A DNA stretch of 11,540 nt from Cellvibrionales bacterium (GTDB taxonomy: Bacteria > Pseudomonadota > Gammaproteobacteria > Pseudomonadales > UBA7434), in the NCBI GenBank assembly GCA_003492055.1, contig DMZE01000145.1, positions 1 through 11,540 on the forward strand. Reading direction: 5' to 3'. The notes beneath the pieces are model-generated. The model did not search any database and was not told where the DNA came from. It saw nothing but the letters and a program-made list of their open reading frames with translations. Below are positions 1 to 6,451 of the stretch, one piece after another (the stretch's first letter is position 1; each line of letters begins with the position of its first letter). The translations under genes were made by a program, and so were the position numbers.

Positions 1-459
1 ATCAACCGTCCCATCACGTTTATTCCGACTCATCGCCTGCCCATATTGCTCCGCGGCTTCCGCACTCGAATCCTGCCTAGCAATAGCCCTACCCTCAGCT
101 AACTGCGACTTCGCCTCCGCACTCGACAAACGCTCATCACAAAGCTCAACCACACAACCAAAACGACCATGCAAACGATTAGCAAATTTTCTTGCCCGCA
201 CCGACATATCACTCTCTGTACCATCCATATTCAACGGCAAACCCACCACCAAATAATCCGGCTTCCACTCCGCCAACTGCGCCTCAATTTCATGCCATTG
301 CGGCTTACCGTCTTTCGCTTTAAAAACCGTTAACGGTCGCGCTGACTGCGTCAATGTTTGACCCACAGCTAAACCGATTTGCTTTAAACCGAAGTCGAAG
401 CCTAAAATAATTTGATTTTTATTGGCAGAATTATTATTGTCAGAGTTTTGAGTAGACAT
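1..459 (-). CDS. ruvX: RuvX/YqgF, putative pre-16S rRNA nuclease (3' end cut by window)
   Basis: RuvX/YqgF is an RNase H-fold nuclease known for 5'-end maturation of 16S rRNA and first proposed as a Holliday junction resolvase; it acts in the cytoplasm. I translated 153 codons from the ATG at 459-457, open to the window edge. Family motifs seen are FDFGLKQIG (residues 21-29, Asp22), GLPLNMDG (73-80) and DERLSS (108-113, Glu109). The last visible residue, Asp153, aligns with the third acidic position (the KVDSASA region of E. coli), so about 15-20 C-terminal residues are missing. Oddities: an Asn-rich N-terminal extension of about 16 residues, Leu in place of the usual Thr in FDFGTK, and about 15 extra residues between the DERLS helix and the last Asp. 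It starts 6 bp after the yqgE stop with only a weak ribosome site, so translational coupling to yqgE is likely. The coding strand is noticeably rich in G and T compared with its neighbours. Confidence 0.93.
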   Translation of the reverse strand, partial: MSTQNSDNNNSANKNQIILGFDFGLKQIGLAVGQTLTQSARPLTVFKAKDGKPQWHEIEAQLAEWKPDYLVVGLPLNMDGTESDMSVRARKFANRLHGRFGCVVELCDERLSSAEAKSQLAEGRAIARQDSSAEAAEQYGQAMSRNKRDGTVD

Positions 460-465
460 AAATAC

Positions 466-1041
466 TTAAGCATTACCTGGCTGTGTTGCAAGTGCACTTA
501 AATCTACACCTAATGATTTAGCTGCTGCTTCTGCACGCAAATGATAAGGCGTTGAAAACAAAATTTCTGGTGTTGCTGGACAAGTCAGCCAATCATTTTC
601 CATTAGCTCTTGCTCTAATTGCCCCGCACCCCAACCGGCATAACCCAACACAAATAAAAATTTATCAGGGCCTTGACCTTCACCCAATGCGGTTAAAATA
701 TCTTTAGAACCGGTTAGCGCAATATCCTGACTAATCTGAAGTGTCGATAACCACTCAATCGTATTCTCCGGCGTTTGATGCAATACGAATCCACGCTCTA
801 AACCAACGGGACCACCAACCATCACCGGCTGGGTATTTAATTCCGAAGTCTCAACGGCTTCAAACTCTTTTACCAAGTCATTGAATTTTAAATCAGAGGG
901 CCGATTAATAATAATGCCCATTGCGCCATCTTCATCGTGTTCGCAAATATAGGTAACACTGGATTTAAAAATACCATCTTCTAATGTCGGTGTCGCAATC
1001 AAAAATTGATTACGCAATGATGCGGATTTAACAAAACTCAT
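466..1041 (-). CDS. yqgE: YqgE/AlgH family protein (UPF0301)
   Basis: This 191-aa cytoplasmic protein belongs to the YqgE/AlgH family (E. coli form 187 aa). The molecular role is not settled; the Pseudomonas member AlgH was linked to regulation of alginate and other virulence traits. Conserved blocks are YICEHDEDGAMGIIINRP (residues 31-48), MVGGP followed by RGFVLH (74-88), and LGYAGWGAGQLEQE (132-145), all in the expected order. The ATG at 1041-1039 is supported by a strong ribosome-binding site, AGAGAGGA, read from 1055-1048. It lies between yaaA (23 bp upstream) and ruvX (6 bp downstream) on the same strand. The yqgE-ruvX adjacency is widespread in gammaproteobacteria and supports both calls. 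Nothing is truncated or missing. Confidence 0.95.
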   Translation of the reverse strand: MSFVKSASLRNQFLIATPTLEDGIFKSSVTYICEHDEDGAMGIIINRPSDLKFNDLVKEFEAVETSELNTQPVMVGGPVGLERGFVLHQTPENTIEWLSTLQISQDIALTGSKDILTALGEGQGPDKFLFVLGYAGWGAGQLEQELMENDWLTCPATPEILFSTPYHLRAEAAAKSLGVDLSALATQPGNA

Positions 1042-1064
1042 TTTAAATCCTCTCTATCCATAAT

Positions 1065-1841
1065 TTATATTTGTTCATCACGCAAAAAGACCCACTGCTT
1101 CGCATCAGATGAATCCTTATCAAATCGATATCCTGCTGTGGTGAATTTTTTAAGCTTGGACGGATCTTCTATACGATGCTTAATAATATAAGCACTCATT
1201 AGACCTCTCGCTTTTTTTGCATAAAAACTGATTATTTTATATTTACCATTTTTATAATCTTTGAATACCGGCGTAATAATCTCAGCGCCTAATAGCTTTT
1301 TATCGACCACATTAAAATATTCATTAGATGCTAAATTAATTAATACCTTTGACTTTAAACTAGCCAATTGCTTTTTAAGTGAGACACTGGGTTTGTCGCC
1401 CCAAAACTCATAGAGATTTTTTCCTCTAGCATTATCTAATTTAGTCCCCATTTCTAATCGATAGGCTTGAATCAAATCTAAGGGTTTTAATACACCATAG
1501 AGGCCGCTTAAAATGCGTAAGTGTGCTTGAGCAAATTCAAAATCTTTATCATCAAAAGATTCTGCATCTAAACCAGTATACACATCTCCTTTAAATGCCA
1601 GCACTGCCTGCTTCGCATTTTTTTTGGTAAAGGGTGTATGCCAATTCATAAATCGCTCAGAATTTAATTCACCAATTTTTTGGCTAACCGACATTAAGTT
1701 AACAATATCTTCTGGCGCATACTCGCGCATAAGTTCCACTAACTCTGTAGAATCTTTTAACATTAAAGGTTTAGTGGCCGTATTGGTGACGGCAGGTGTT
1801 TCAAAATCCAACGTTTTTGCTGGAGAAATTACAACGAGCAT
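1065..1841 (-). CDS. yaaA: Peroxide stress protein YaaA (DUF328/UPF0246)
   Basis: YaaA limits intracellular free iron and so DNA and protein damage during hydrogen peroxide stress in E. coli, where it belongs to the OxyR regulon; it is a DNA-binding fold protein of the DUF328 family. This copy is 258 aa, the same length as E. coli YaaA. It carries the diagnostic start MLVVISPAKTLDF, AFKGDVYTGL, LRILSGLYGVLKPLDL, YRLEMGTKL followed by NARGKNLYEFWGD, INLASNEYF and IISFYAKKARGLM. The ATG at 1841-1839 is preceded by AAAAGG about 9 nt upstream. It is the first gene of the yaaA-yqgE-ruvX unit, and a candidate promoter lies just upstream. I see no clear OxyR site, so peroxide control here is inference from the family. 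Confidence 0.96.
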   Translation of the reverse strand: MLVVISPAKTLDFETPAVTNTATKPLMLKDSTELVELMREYAPEDIVNLMSVSQKIGELNSERFMNWHTPFTKKNAKQAVLAFKGDVYTGLDAESFDDKDFEFAQAHLRILSGLYGVLKPLDLIQAYRLEMGTKLDNARGKNLYEFWGDKPSVSLKKQLASLKSKVLINLASNEYFNVVDKKLLGAEIITPVFKDYKNGKYKIISFYAKKARGLMSAYIIKHRIEDPSKLKKFTTAGYRFDKDSSDAKQWVFLRDEQI

Positions 1842-1871
1842 AAATCAATGCCTTTTATTCAGAGAACCCAT

Positions 1872-1900
1872 ATTATCATTGGTTGGTTATTTTATTTGAA
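1872..1900 (-). promoter_or_regulatory. Candidate sigma-70 promoter for yaaA-yqgE-ruvX
   Basis: Read on the minus strand, TTCAAA (1900-1895; 4 of 6 to the -35 consensus) and GATAAT (1877-1872; 5 of 6 to the -10) are separated by 17 bp. Transcription would begin near 1865, giving a leader of about 24 nt before the yaaA ATG. Its -35 overlaps the -35 of the opposing candidate promoter for the M48 gene. Assigned by eye only. Confidence 0.4.
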
Positions 1901-1923
1901 ATTAACGTCATTTGAACTTTAAA
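1896..1923 (+). promoter_or_regulatory. Candidate sigma-70 promoter for the M48 peptidase gene
   Basis: TTGAAA (1896-1901; 5 of 6 to consensus) and TTTAAA (1918-1923; 4 of 6) are separated by 16 bp. A transcript starting near 1930 would have a leader of about 190 nt before the preferred ATG at 2121. The -35 is nested with that of the yaaA promoter on the other strand. The spacing is short of optimal and the call is by eye. Nothing else recognisable lies in the 279-bp gap 1842-2120. Confidence 0.3.
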
Positions 1924-2120
1924 AACTTCACTTCGGCGCCTTAAATTACCATTCACGTAAAATTTTGGCAAAGATTGCGGTTAACGACTTGCCATTTACC
2001 ATTACAATCACTGACACTGTACCGCAAACGATGAATCAATACGGCGCATTTATTCGCTCGTTTTCATTCACTCACAATCTTAACCCGCTTATAAAAAGCC
2101 CTATAACGGATGTTCCTATT

Positions 2121-3422
2121 ATGTATAAGCGCTTTTCATTATCAACGCTTGCTGTCATTGTGCTTAATGCCACCTTATTGTCAGCCCTTATGTCTTGCTC
2201 TGTGAATCCCGTTACCGGTAAACAAGAACTCGCTTGGGTTGATGAAAACTGGGAACGCAAGATTGGCGAGCAGCATTATAGCCATCAACAGCAAGCGGGC
2301 GGCGGTCCTTATACAATTGATCCCGATCTAACACTCTATGTTCGATCTGTAGGTAAAAAGCTCGCTCAGTATAGCAAGCGCTCTCACCTTCCTTATGATT
2401 TTATTGTGCTAAATGATTCAAGCCCTAACGCATGGGCGCTTCCAGGTGGAAAAATTGCCGTTAATCGCGGCTTACTGATTTCTCTCAAAGATGAAGCTGA
2501 ACTCGCCGCTGTTTTAGCTCATGAAATTGTCCATGCAGATGCTAGACATTCGGCGCAAAGCCAAGAAGTTGGCTCGTTAATCTCGGTAGGCCAGCTGGCC
2601 GCTAACGTGCTGTTGTCTAATTCCGGTTATAGCAATAAAGCCCTCCAACAAGGTATTGCTTATACTGGCCTCTATGGACAAACCCGTTATAGTCGCAGCC
2701 GTGAACTCGAAGCCGATCTTTATGGCATGCAGTATATGAGTGCTGCCGGCTACAATCCCGAAGCGGCGGTGAGTTTACAGAAAACCTTTGTGGCGCTTTC
2801 TAAAGGCCGTCAAAGTGATGCCTTTAGTGCGCTGTTTGCCTCCCACCCGCCGTCACAATCAAGGGTTGCCGCGAATGAGCAAACTGCATGGTCACTTAAA
2901 CGGGGTGGCGAGCGAGGAAAAACCCGTTATCAACAGGAAATTAAAAAGCTCATGGATCGTAAACCAGCTTATGATTTGTCGGATAAAGCTAAAAAGGCAA
3001 TCGGCGATAAAAAGTATGCTGAAGCAATAAGACTCGCAGAACAAGCCATTAAAATTGAACCTAAGGAAAGTGAGTTCTATGAAGTCAAAGGGGCGGCTGA
3101 AACAAAGCTTAATCGTTCAAGTGTTGCTTTAAAATCATTTGACCAAGCAATAGCACTTAATAATCAGTACTATTCGCCCATTTTGCGACGCGGTATTTTG
3201 CGTTATGAGTTACGATCTTACGAATCTGCTGAGCGAGACCTTCAAGCGAGTTTACTTTTAGCGCCCACGCAAATTGCTTATATTAAGCTCGGTGAAATCG
3301 CAGAGGAGAAAGATCTTTGTGCAGAAGCGAATAAATACTATCAACTAGCGGCCAAAGCTAGTCCGCAAAACCAACAGTCACTGCAGCAAAAATTATTAGC
3401 GCTGCAAGCACGCTGCCGTTAA
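2121..3422 (+). CDS. M48 family zinc metallopeptidase lipoprotein with C-terminal TPR repeats
   Basis: This 433-aa envelope protease resembles BepA/YfgC- and LoiP-type M48 peptidases, which act in outer-membrane protein quality control. The zinc site is HEIVH at residues 134-138, with the downstream ELEAD (195-199) supplying the third ligand; ASHPP with a following Arg (about 241-248) is another family block. Residues about 288-433 are helical TPR-like repeats, probably for binding substrates or partners. The ATG at 2121 gives a type II signal peptide, MYKRFSL then a hydrophobic stretch, ending LMSC with the lipid Cys at 26, followed by the common NPVTGKQEL motif. Ser at +2 predicts outer-membrane sorting. 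The frame is open upstream to a TTG at 1965, but that would bury the signal peptide 52 residues inside, so I reject it. BepA itself is a soluble periplasmic protein of similar architecture, so I give no symbol. It diverges from yaaA and converges on the small lipoprotein gene. Confidence 0.9.
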   Translation: MYKRFSLSTLAVIVLNATLLSALMSCSVNPVTGKQELAWVDENWERKIGEQHYSHQQQAGGGPYTIDPDLTLYVRSVGKKLAQYSKRSHLPYDFIVLNDSSPNAWALPGGKIAVNRGLLISLKDEAELAAVLAHEIVHADARHSAQSQEVGSLISVGQLAANVLLSNSGYSNKALQQGIAYTGLYGQTRYSRSRELEADLYGMQYMSAAGYNPEAAVSLQKTFVALSKGRQSDAFSALFASHPPSQSRVAANEQTAWSLKRGGERGKTRYQQEIKKLMDRKPAYDLSDKAKKAIGDKKYAEAIRLAEQAIKIEPKESEFYEVKGAAETKLNRSSVALKSFDQAIALNNQYYSPILRRGILRYELRSYESAERDLQASLLLAPTQIAYIKLGEIAEEKDLCAEANKYYQLAAKASPQNQQSLQQKLLALQARCR

Positions 3423-3432
3423 TACATGTTAC

Positions 3433-3489
3433 TAATAAAGTAAGCAAGCGCTAGTAAAGTCAGCAGGCGCTAGGATTGACAGGCAGATC
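3433..3489. repeat. 19-bp tandem repeat, about three copies, between convergent genes
   Basis: Unit 1 (3433-3451, TAATAAAGTAAGCAAGCGC) and unit 2 (3452-3470, TAGTAAAGTCAGCAGGCGC) match at 16 of 19 positions. A decayed third unit (3471-3489) matches unit 2 at about 10 of 19. The repeat fills most of the 79-bp gap between the M48 stop and the small lipoprotein stop. The AGCGCT and GCGCT pieces can pair weakly, but there is no stem plus T-run that would make a convincing terminator. Confidence 0.6.
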
Positions 3490-3501
3490 GATAAACAACT
3501 T

Positions 3502-3717
3502 CTAGCAGAAGTAATTACCCGTCGCCTTGCCTCGACGCTGACACTCTTTCTGATAGTTACCGCAGGCAACCGCCATACCTGGTGATAAGTTGTCATTGCT
3601 TAAACACGCTTCAATATAACCACTTAGCGCCTCGTCGGTGATATTCATCGATTTTTCGCAACCGCTTAAGCCTAAAAATGAGAATAAAACTAAGAAGATT
3701 AATCCTTTGCTTTGCAT
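3502..3717 (-). CDS. Small cysteine-rich lipoprotein, function unknown
   Basis: I do not recognise this 71-aa protein. The ATG at 3717-3715 is preferred over an upstream in-frame ATG at 3810. It has a strong purine-rich ribosome site (GAGAGAG, read from 3729-3723), and the protein then begins with a clean type II signal peptide, MQSKGLIFLVLFSFLGLSGC, with lipid Cys at residue 20. The mature part is only 52 residues and has four more cysteines (38, 52, 59 and the C-terminal 71), enough for two disulfides in the periplasm. Residue +2 is Glu, so outer-membrane sorting is expected. There is no known catalytic motif. It is a single-gene unit, convergent with the M48 gene and divergent from dctQ. 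A 7-bp inverted repeat lies in its leader. The signal peptide and ribosome site make it a real gene; its role is open. Confidence 0.75.
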   Translation of the reverse strand: MQSKGLIFLVLFSFLGLSGCEKSMNITDEALSGYIEACLSNDNLSPGMAVACGNYQKECQRRGKATGNYFC

Positions 3718-3735
3718 AATAACTCTCTCGTAAAC

Positions 3736-3761
3736 TTGTCGGCAACTATCACTACCGACAA
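3736..3761. promoter_or_regulatory. Perfect 7-bp inverted repeat in the leader of the small lipoprotein gene
   Basis: TTGTCGG (3736-3742) and CCGACAA (3755-3761) are exact inverted copies separated by 12 nt. The element starts about 6 nt upstream of the ribosome-binding site of the 71-aa lipoprotein gene. It could be a dimeric repressor operator or an RNA hairpin in the leader. I cannot assign it to a regulator. Confidence 0.4.
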
Positions 3762-3845
3762 CATTGAAGTAAGAAATTGATGTGCAATAAACTAAGACGA
3801 CCTCAGTCAAATGGCTTTAATTTAACCGATTTTAGTAAAACCACT

Positions 3846-3875
3846 TTATCATGGCTCTTACAGCATGTGTATAAT
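3846..3875 (+). promoter_or_regulatory. Candidate sigma-70 promoter for dctQM
   Basis: A perfect TATAAT -10 (3870-3875) follows TTATCA (3846-3851; 4 of 6 to the -35 consensus) with an 18-bp spacer. Transcription would begin near 3882, leaving an AT-rich leader of about 59 nt before the dctQ GTG. This is the best-looking promoter in the window, though the -35 is weak, which fits a promoter needing an activator. Confidence 0.5.
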
Positions 3876-3940
3876 CATCCCCTTTTATATATTCTAATAA
3901 TAATTTTATAGCATGAACCAAAATCGATATAGGACAGCAT

Positions 3941-4495
3941 GTGAATAATTTCTCGCAGCAATTGTTTAGCACACTGGATGGCCTCGTCACGTTTATCGAT
4001 AAATGGACGCTCCGCACCGGTCATGCGGTTGCTTGGCTGCTGGTCCTTATGGTCGTCGCTCAAAGTCTAATTGTGATTCTACGATATGGCTTTGAAATAG
4101 GCTCTATTGCTTTGCAAGAGTCGGTTACCTACTTGCATGCCGCATGCTTTATGCTGGGTATTGCCTACACGGTTAACATTAACGGCCATGTGCGTGTTGA
4201 TATTTTTTATCGCCAATTTAGTCCACGGAAAAAAGCTGCTGTTAATCTGTTTGGCGCCATCGTCTTTCTTTTACCGCTTTGTGTGTTTATTTTTATCACT
4301 AGCTATCAATATGTTTTACAAGCTTGGCAATTCAAGGAGCATTCATCGGATACTGGCGGGCTTCCTATCGTCTATTTACTTAAAACACTGATACCTCTTT
4401 TAGCAGCAGGCTTATTACTACAAAGCATTTCTGAAATTGCAAAATCGACCTTAACGCTAGTCGGTTTTTCACAGTATTCGCAGGCAGAACTTTAA
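3941..4495 (+). CDS. dctQ: TRAP transporter small permease subunit, DctQ type
   Basis: This is the small four-helix membrane subunit of a tripartite ATP-independent periplasmic (TRAP) transporter, which pairs with DctM and receives substrate from a DctP-type binding protein. It is 184 aa with predicted membrane segments near residues 28-47, 62-80, 100-121 and 142-163. Family signatures are the ILRYGF block followed by ALQESVTYLH (46-66) and NGHVRVDIFY (81-90). The start is GTG at 3941, supported by AGGA at 3931-3934 with 6-nt spacing; the overlapping ATG at 3939 reads straight into TGA. The dctM ATG lies one base after the stop, so the two are translationally coupled. A binding-protein gene is absent from the usual position directly upstream; the candidate partner is dctP on the other strand. 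Confidence 0.92.
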   Translation: MNNFSQQLFSTLDGLVTFIDKWTLRTGHAVAWLLVLMVVAQSLIVILRYGFEIGSIALQESVTYLHAACFMLGIAYTVNINGHVRVDIFYRQFSPRKKAAVNLFGAIVFLLPLCVFIFITSYQYVLQAWQFKEHSSDTGGLPIVYLLKTLIPLLAAGLLLQSISEIAKSTLTLVGFSQYSQAEL

Positions 4496-4496
4496 T

Positions 4497-5864
4497 ATGA
4501 TTGAATTTATTCCTCTATTGATGTTTTTAGTTGTTTGCCTAGTACTTATGTTGGGTTATCCCGTCGCATTTTCTCTGGCTGGAACCGCCTTGATTTTTGC
4601 CTTTATTGGCGCCGCCTCTCATGTGTTTGATGCTGCCCTTTTTGGTGCATTGCCTAGCCGTATGTTTGGGGTAATGACGAATGTCACTTTAATCGCCGTG
4701 CCGTTATTTGTGTTTATGGGTGTGATGCTAGAGAAGTCGCGCCTTGCTGAAGACCTACTCAATAATATGGCTGCGCTATTTGGTAAGCGCCGTGGCGGCC
4801 TTGGCTATGCGGTCGTCATTGTTGGTATGTTACTCGCAGCCAGCACCGGCATTGTTGGCGCTACCGTTGTTACCATGGGGCTAATGTCGTTGCCGACCAT
4901 GCTCAAACATAAATACAATCCCGCGCTCGCTACAGGGACTATTTGTGCCACCGGCACACTGGGGCAAATAATTCCGCCTTCTATAGCACTTGTTCTTTTA
5001 GGCGATATTCTTTCTACTGCCTATCAGCAGGCTCAAATCAACCAAGGTATATTTAGCCCAAAAACTATTTCTGTGGGTGATTTATTCGTAGGCGCTCTTA
5101 TTCCTGGCATAATTTTAGTGAGCTTGTATCTTATTTATATTTTTATCTATTCATGGCTTAAACCTAATGTGGCGCCGGCCTATATAAATGATGAAGATAT
5201 TTCTGGCCTGCAAATTATTTCAAATTTGCTTCCCCCACTTGCACTCATATTCTTAGTGCTAGGCTCAATACTTGCTGGTGCCGCTACGCCAACTGAAGCG
5301 GCAGCGGTTGGCGCTCTGGGTGCAACGGTTATTGCGCTGTGTAAACGGCAATTGAATTTTATTCGCTTACAGCAAGTAGTGAGAGAAACGCTAAAAATCA
5401 CCAGTATGATTTTTATGATTTTATTGGGTGCCACTTTATTCTCATTAGTCTTTAGAGGCTACGGCGGTGATGAATTAGTACAATCATTATTTGCGGATAT
5501 GCCAGGCGGGAAGATGGGCGCACTACTGGTTGTTATGGCGGTTATTTTTTTACTGGGCTTTATTTTAGACTTTATAGAAATCACTTTTGTGGTTGTGCCC
5601 ATCGTCGGCCCTATTCTATTAGCCATGGGTTTTGACCCCATATGGCTAGGCATTATGATTGCTGTGAATTTACAAACGTCTTTCTTAACGCCACCTTTCG
5701 GTTTTGCACTGTTTTATCTTAGAGGTGTAGCACCAGCCGAAATAGCGACGAGCACTATTTATCGTGGTGTTGCTCCCTTTATTTTAATTCAACTATTTTT
5801 ACTTTTGCTAATGACACGCTGGCCAACCATAGTCACCTGGTTACCGGAAAAAATTTACAATTAA
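4497..5864 (+). CDS. dctM: TRAP transporter large permease subunit, DctM type
   Basis: This is the 455-aa multi-helix transport subunit of a TRAP system (ion transporter superfamily), driven by a sodium or proton gradient across the inner membrane. It is hydrophobic throughout, with an internal two-fold arrangement: the half-site LGQIIPPSI (residues 155-163) is echoed later by NLQTSFLTPPFG. The conserved block AGAATPTEAAAVGALGA (260-276) is also diagnostic. Length is within the normal 420-460 aa range for this subfamily. It starts one base after dctQ, with no strong ribosome site of its own, which fits coupling. No break or missing segment is seen. DctQ and DctM would form the membrane complex that accepts ligand from the DctP product encoded at 6452-7561. 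Confidence 0.95.
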   Translation: MIEFIPLLMFLVVCLVLMLGYPVAFSLAGTALIFAFIGAASHVFDAALFGALPSRMFGVMTNVTLIAVPLFVFMGVMLEKSRLAEDLLNNMAALFGKRRGGLGYAVVIVGMLLAASTGIVGATVVTMGLMSLPTMLKHKYNPALATGTICATGTLGQIIPPSIALVLLGDILSTAYQQAQINQGIFSPKTISVGDLFVGALIPGIILVSLYLIYIFIYSWLKPNVAPAYINDEDISGLQIISNLLPPLALIFLVLGSILAGAATPTEAAAVGALGATVIALCKRQLNFIRLQQVVRETLKITSMIFMILLGATLFSLVFRGYGGDELVQSLFADMPGGKMGALLVVMAVIFLLGFILDFIEITFVVVPIVGPILLAMGFDPIWLGIMIAVNLQTSFLTPPFGFALFYLRGVAPAEIATSTIYRGVAPFILIQLFLLLLMTRWPTIVTWLPEKIYN

Positions 5865-5895
5865 TGCAATCTGGGCATAGGTCATCAATCTTTTT

Positions 5896-5925
5896 GTTGT
5901 TATCAAAGGTATGATTACTAACAAC
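5896..5925. promoter_or_regulatory. Inverted repeat between dctM and yciA
   Basis: GTTGTTA (5896-5902) and TAACAAC (5919-5925) are perfect inverted copies 16 nt apart. A second short pair, ATCA and TGAT (5902-5905 and 5912-5915), lies inside. No T-run follows on either strand, so it does not look like an intrinsic terminator. It could be a protein-binding site or a weak hairpin in the 130-bp gap before yciA. Confidence 0.35.
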
Positions 5926-5994
5926 GCATGTACAATTTGAGTAGCTGTAACATCTACTTTTCTATTAGTTCTATTTATAGCGAGTTTTTACACC

Positions 5995-6384
5995 ATGAAT
6001 GCTAACGACGACAACCCAATGCCAAATGGCGAAATGTCTCTTCAGACTATCGCTATGCCCAAAGATACTAATGCTAGCGGTGATATTTTTGGCGGCTGGT
6101 TATTATCACAAATGGATATTGCTGCAGGCGTTGCTGCGGGTAGAATCGCTGGCGGACGAGTGGCCACTGTCGCTATCGACAATATGAACTTCTTGGTACC
6201 AGTACATGTAGGCGCTGTTGTCGGCTGCTATACCGAAATCGTTAGCGTTGGCCGAAGCTCAATTCAAGTATTAGTTGAAGTATGGATTGATAGCGGGCTG
6301 AGTGGTGAAAAAATTAAAGTAACTGAAGGCTTATTTGTATTTGTCTCCATCGATAATAATGGCCGAACACGCGCAGTTAAGTAG
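5995..6384 (+). CDS. yciA: Acyl-CoA thioesterase, YciA type (hotdog fold)
   Basis: YciA-type enzymes hydrolyse a broad range of acyl-CoA esters to free acid and CoA in the cytoplasm. The 129-aa product matches the E. coli family member (132 aa) along its length: LQTIAMPKDTNASGDIFGGW (residues 16-35), LLSQMD with the catalytic-type Asp41, GGRVATVAIDNMNFL, PVHVGAVVGCY, VLVEVW and KVTEGLFVFVSID. The ATG at 5995 lacks a strong ribosome site, but the alignment supports this start over the in-frame ATG at 6019. It is 130 bp downstream of dctM on the same strand, so read-through from the transporter is possible, but a separate promoter is equally likely. A link between the imported acid and its CoA ester is tempting but unproven. 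The E. coli gene is not next to a TRAP transporter. Confidence 0.93.
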   Translation: MNANDDNPMPNGEMSLQTIAMPKDTNASGDIFGGWLLSQMDIAAGVAAGRIAGGRVATVAIDNMNFLVPVHVGAVVGCYTEIVSVGRSSIQVLVEVWIDSGLSGEKIKVTEGLFVFVSIDNNGRTRAVK

Positions 6385-6422
6385 CTTTTGTAAATTTAGA
6401 TAATGGTTTAGTAACTGGGCTT

Positions 6423-6444
6423 GGCCGTTTTGAAAACGGCCTTT
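6423..6444 (+). terminator. Likely intrinsic terminator after yciA
   Basis: GGCCGTTT (6423-6430) and AAACGGCC (6434-6441) form a perfect 8-bp GC-ended stem with a 3-nt loop, followed by TTT. It lies 38 bp after the yciA stop and 10 bp beyond the dctP stop, in a convergent gap. The T-run is short. The same hairpin sits downstream of dctP on the minus strand, but that side lacks a T-run, so bidirectional use is uncertain. Confidence 0.6.
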
Positions 6445-6451
6445 AACGCAT

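Noticed and set aside
1624..1899. A 91-codon plus-strand ORF opposite the 5' end of yaaA.
   Set aside because: It is antisense to strongly conserved YaaA coding sequence and has no recognisable motif or good ribosome site.
1965..2120. A 52-codon N-terminal extension of the M48 peptidase from a TTG at 1965.
   Set aside because: It would place a clear lipoprotein signal peptide in the middle of the protein. The ATG at 2121 puts the signal at the very N-terminus, and the extension has no family resemblance.
3718..3810. A longer start for the small lipoprotein at 3810.
   Set aside because: The signal peptide and the strong GAGAGAG ribosome site both point to the ATG at 3717; the extra 31 residues would block the signal and cover the inverted repeat.
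3832..4063. Two overlapping 61- and 62-codon minus-strand ORFs upstream of and opposite dctQ.
   Set aside because: They overlap the dctQ start and its candidate promoter, lack recognisable domains and conflict with the dctQ reading frame.
4107..4391. A 94-codon plus-strand ORF inside dctQ.
   Set aside because: It is a frame shadow of dctQ, which has family signatures in the correct frame along its whole length.
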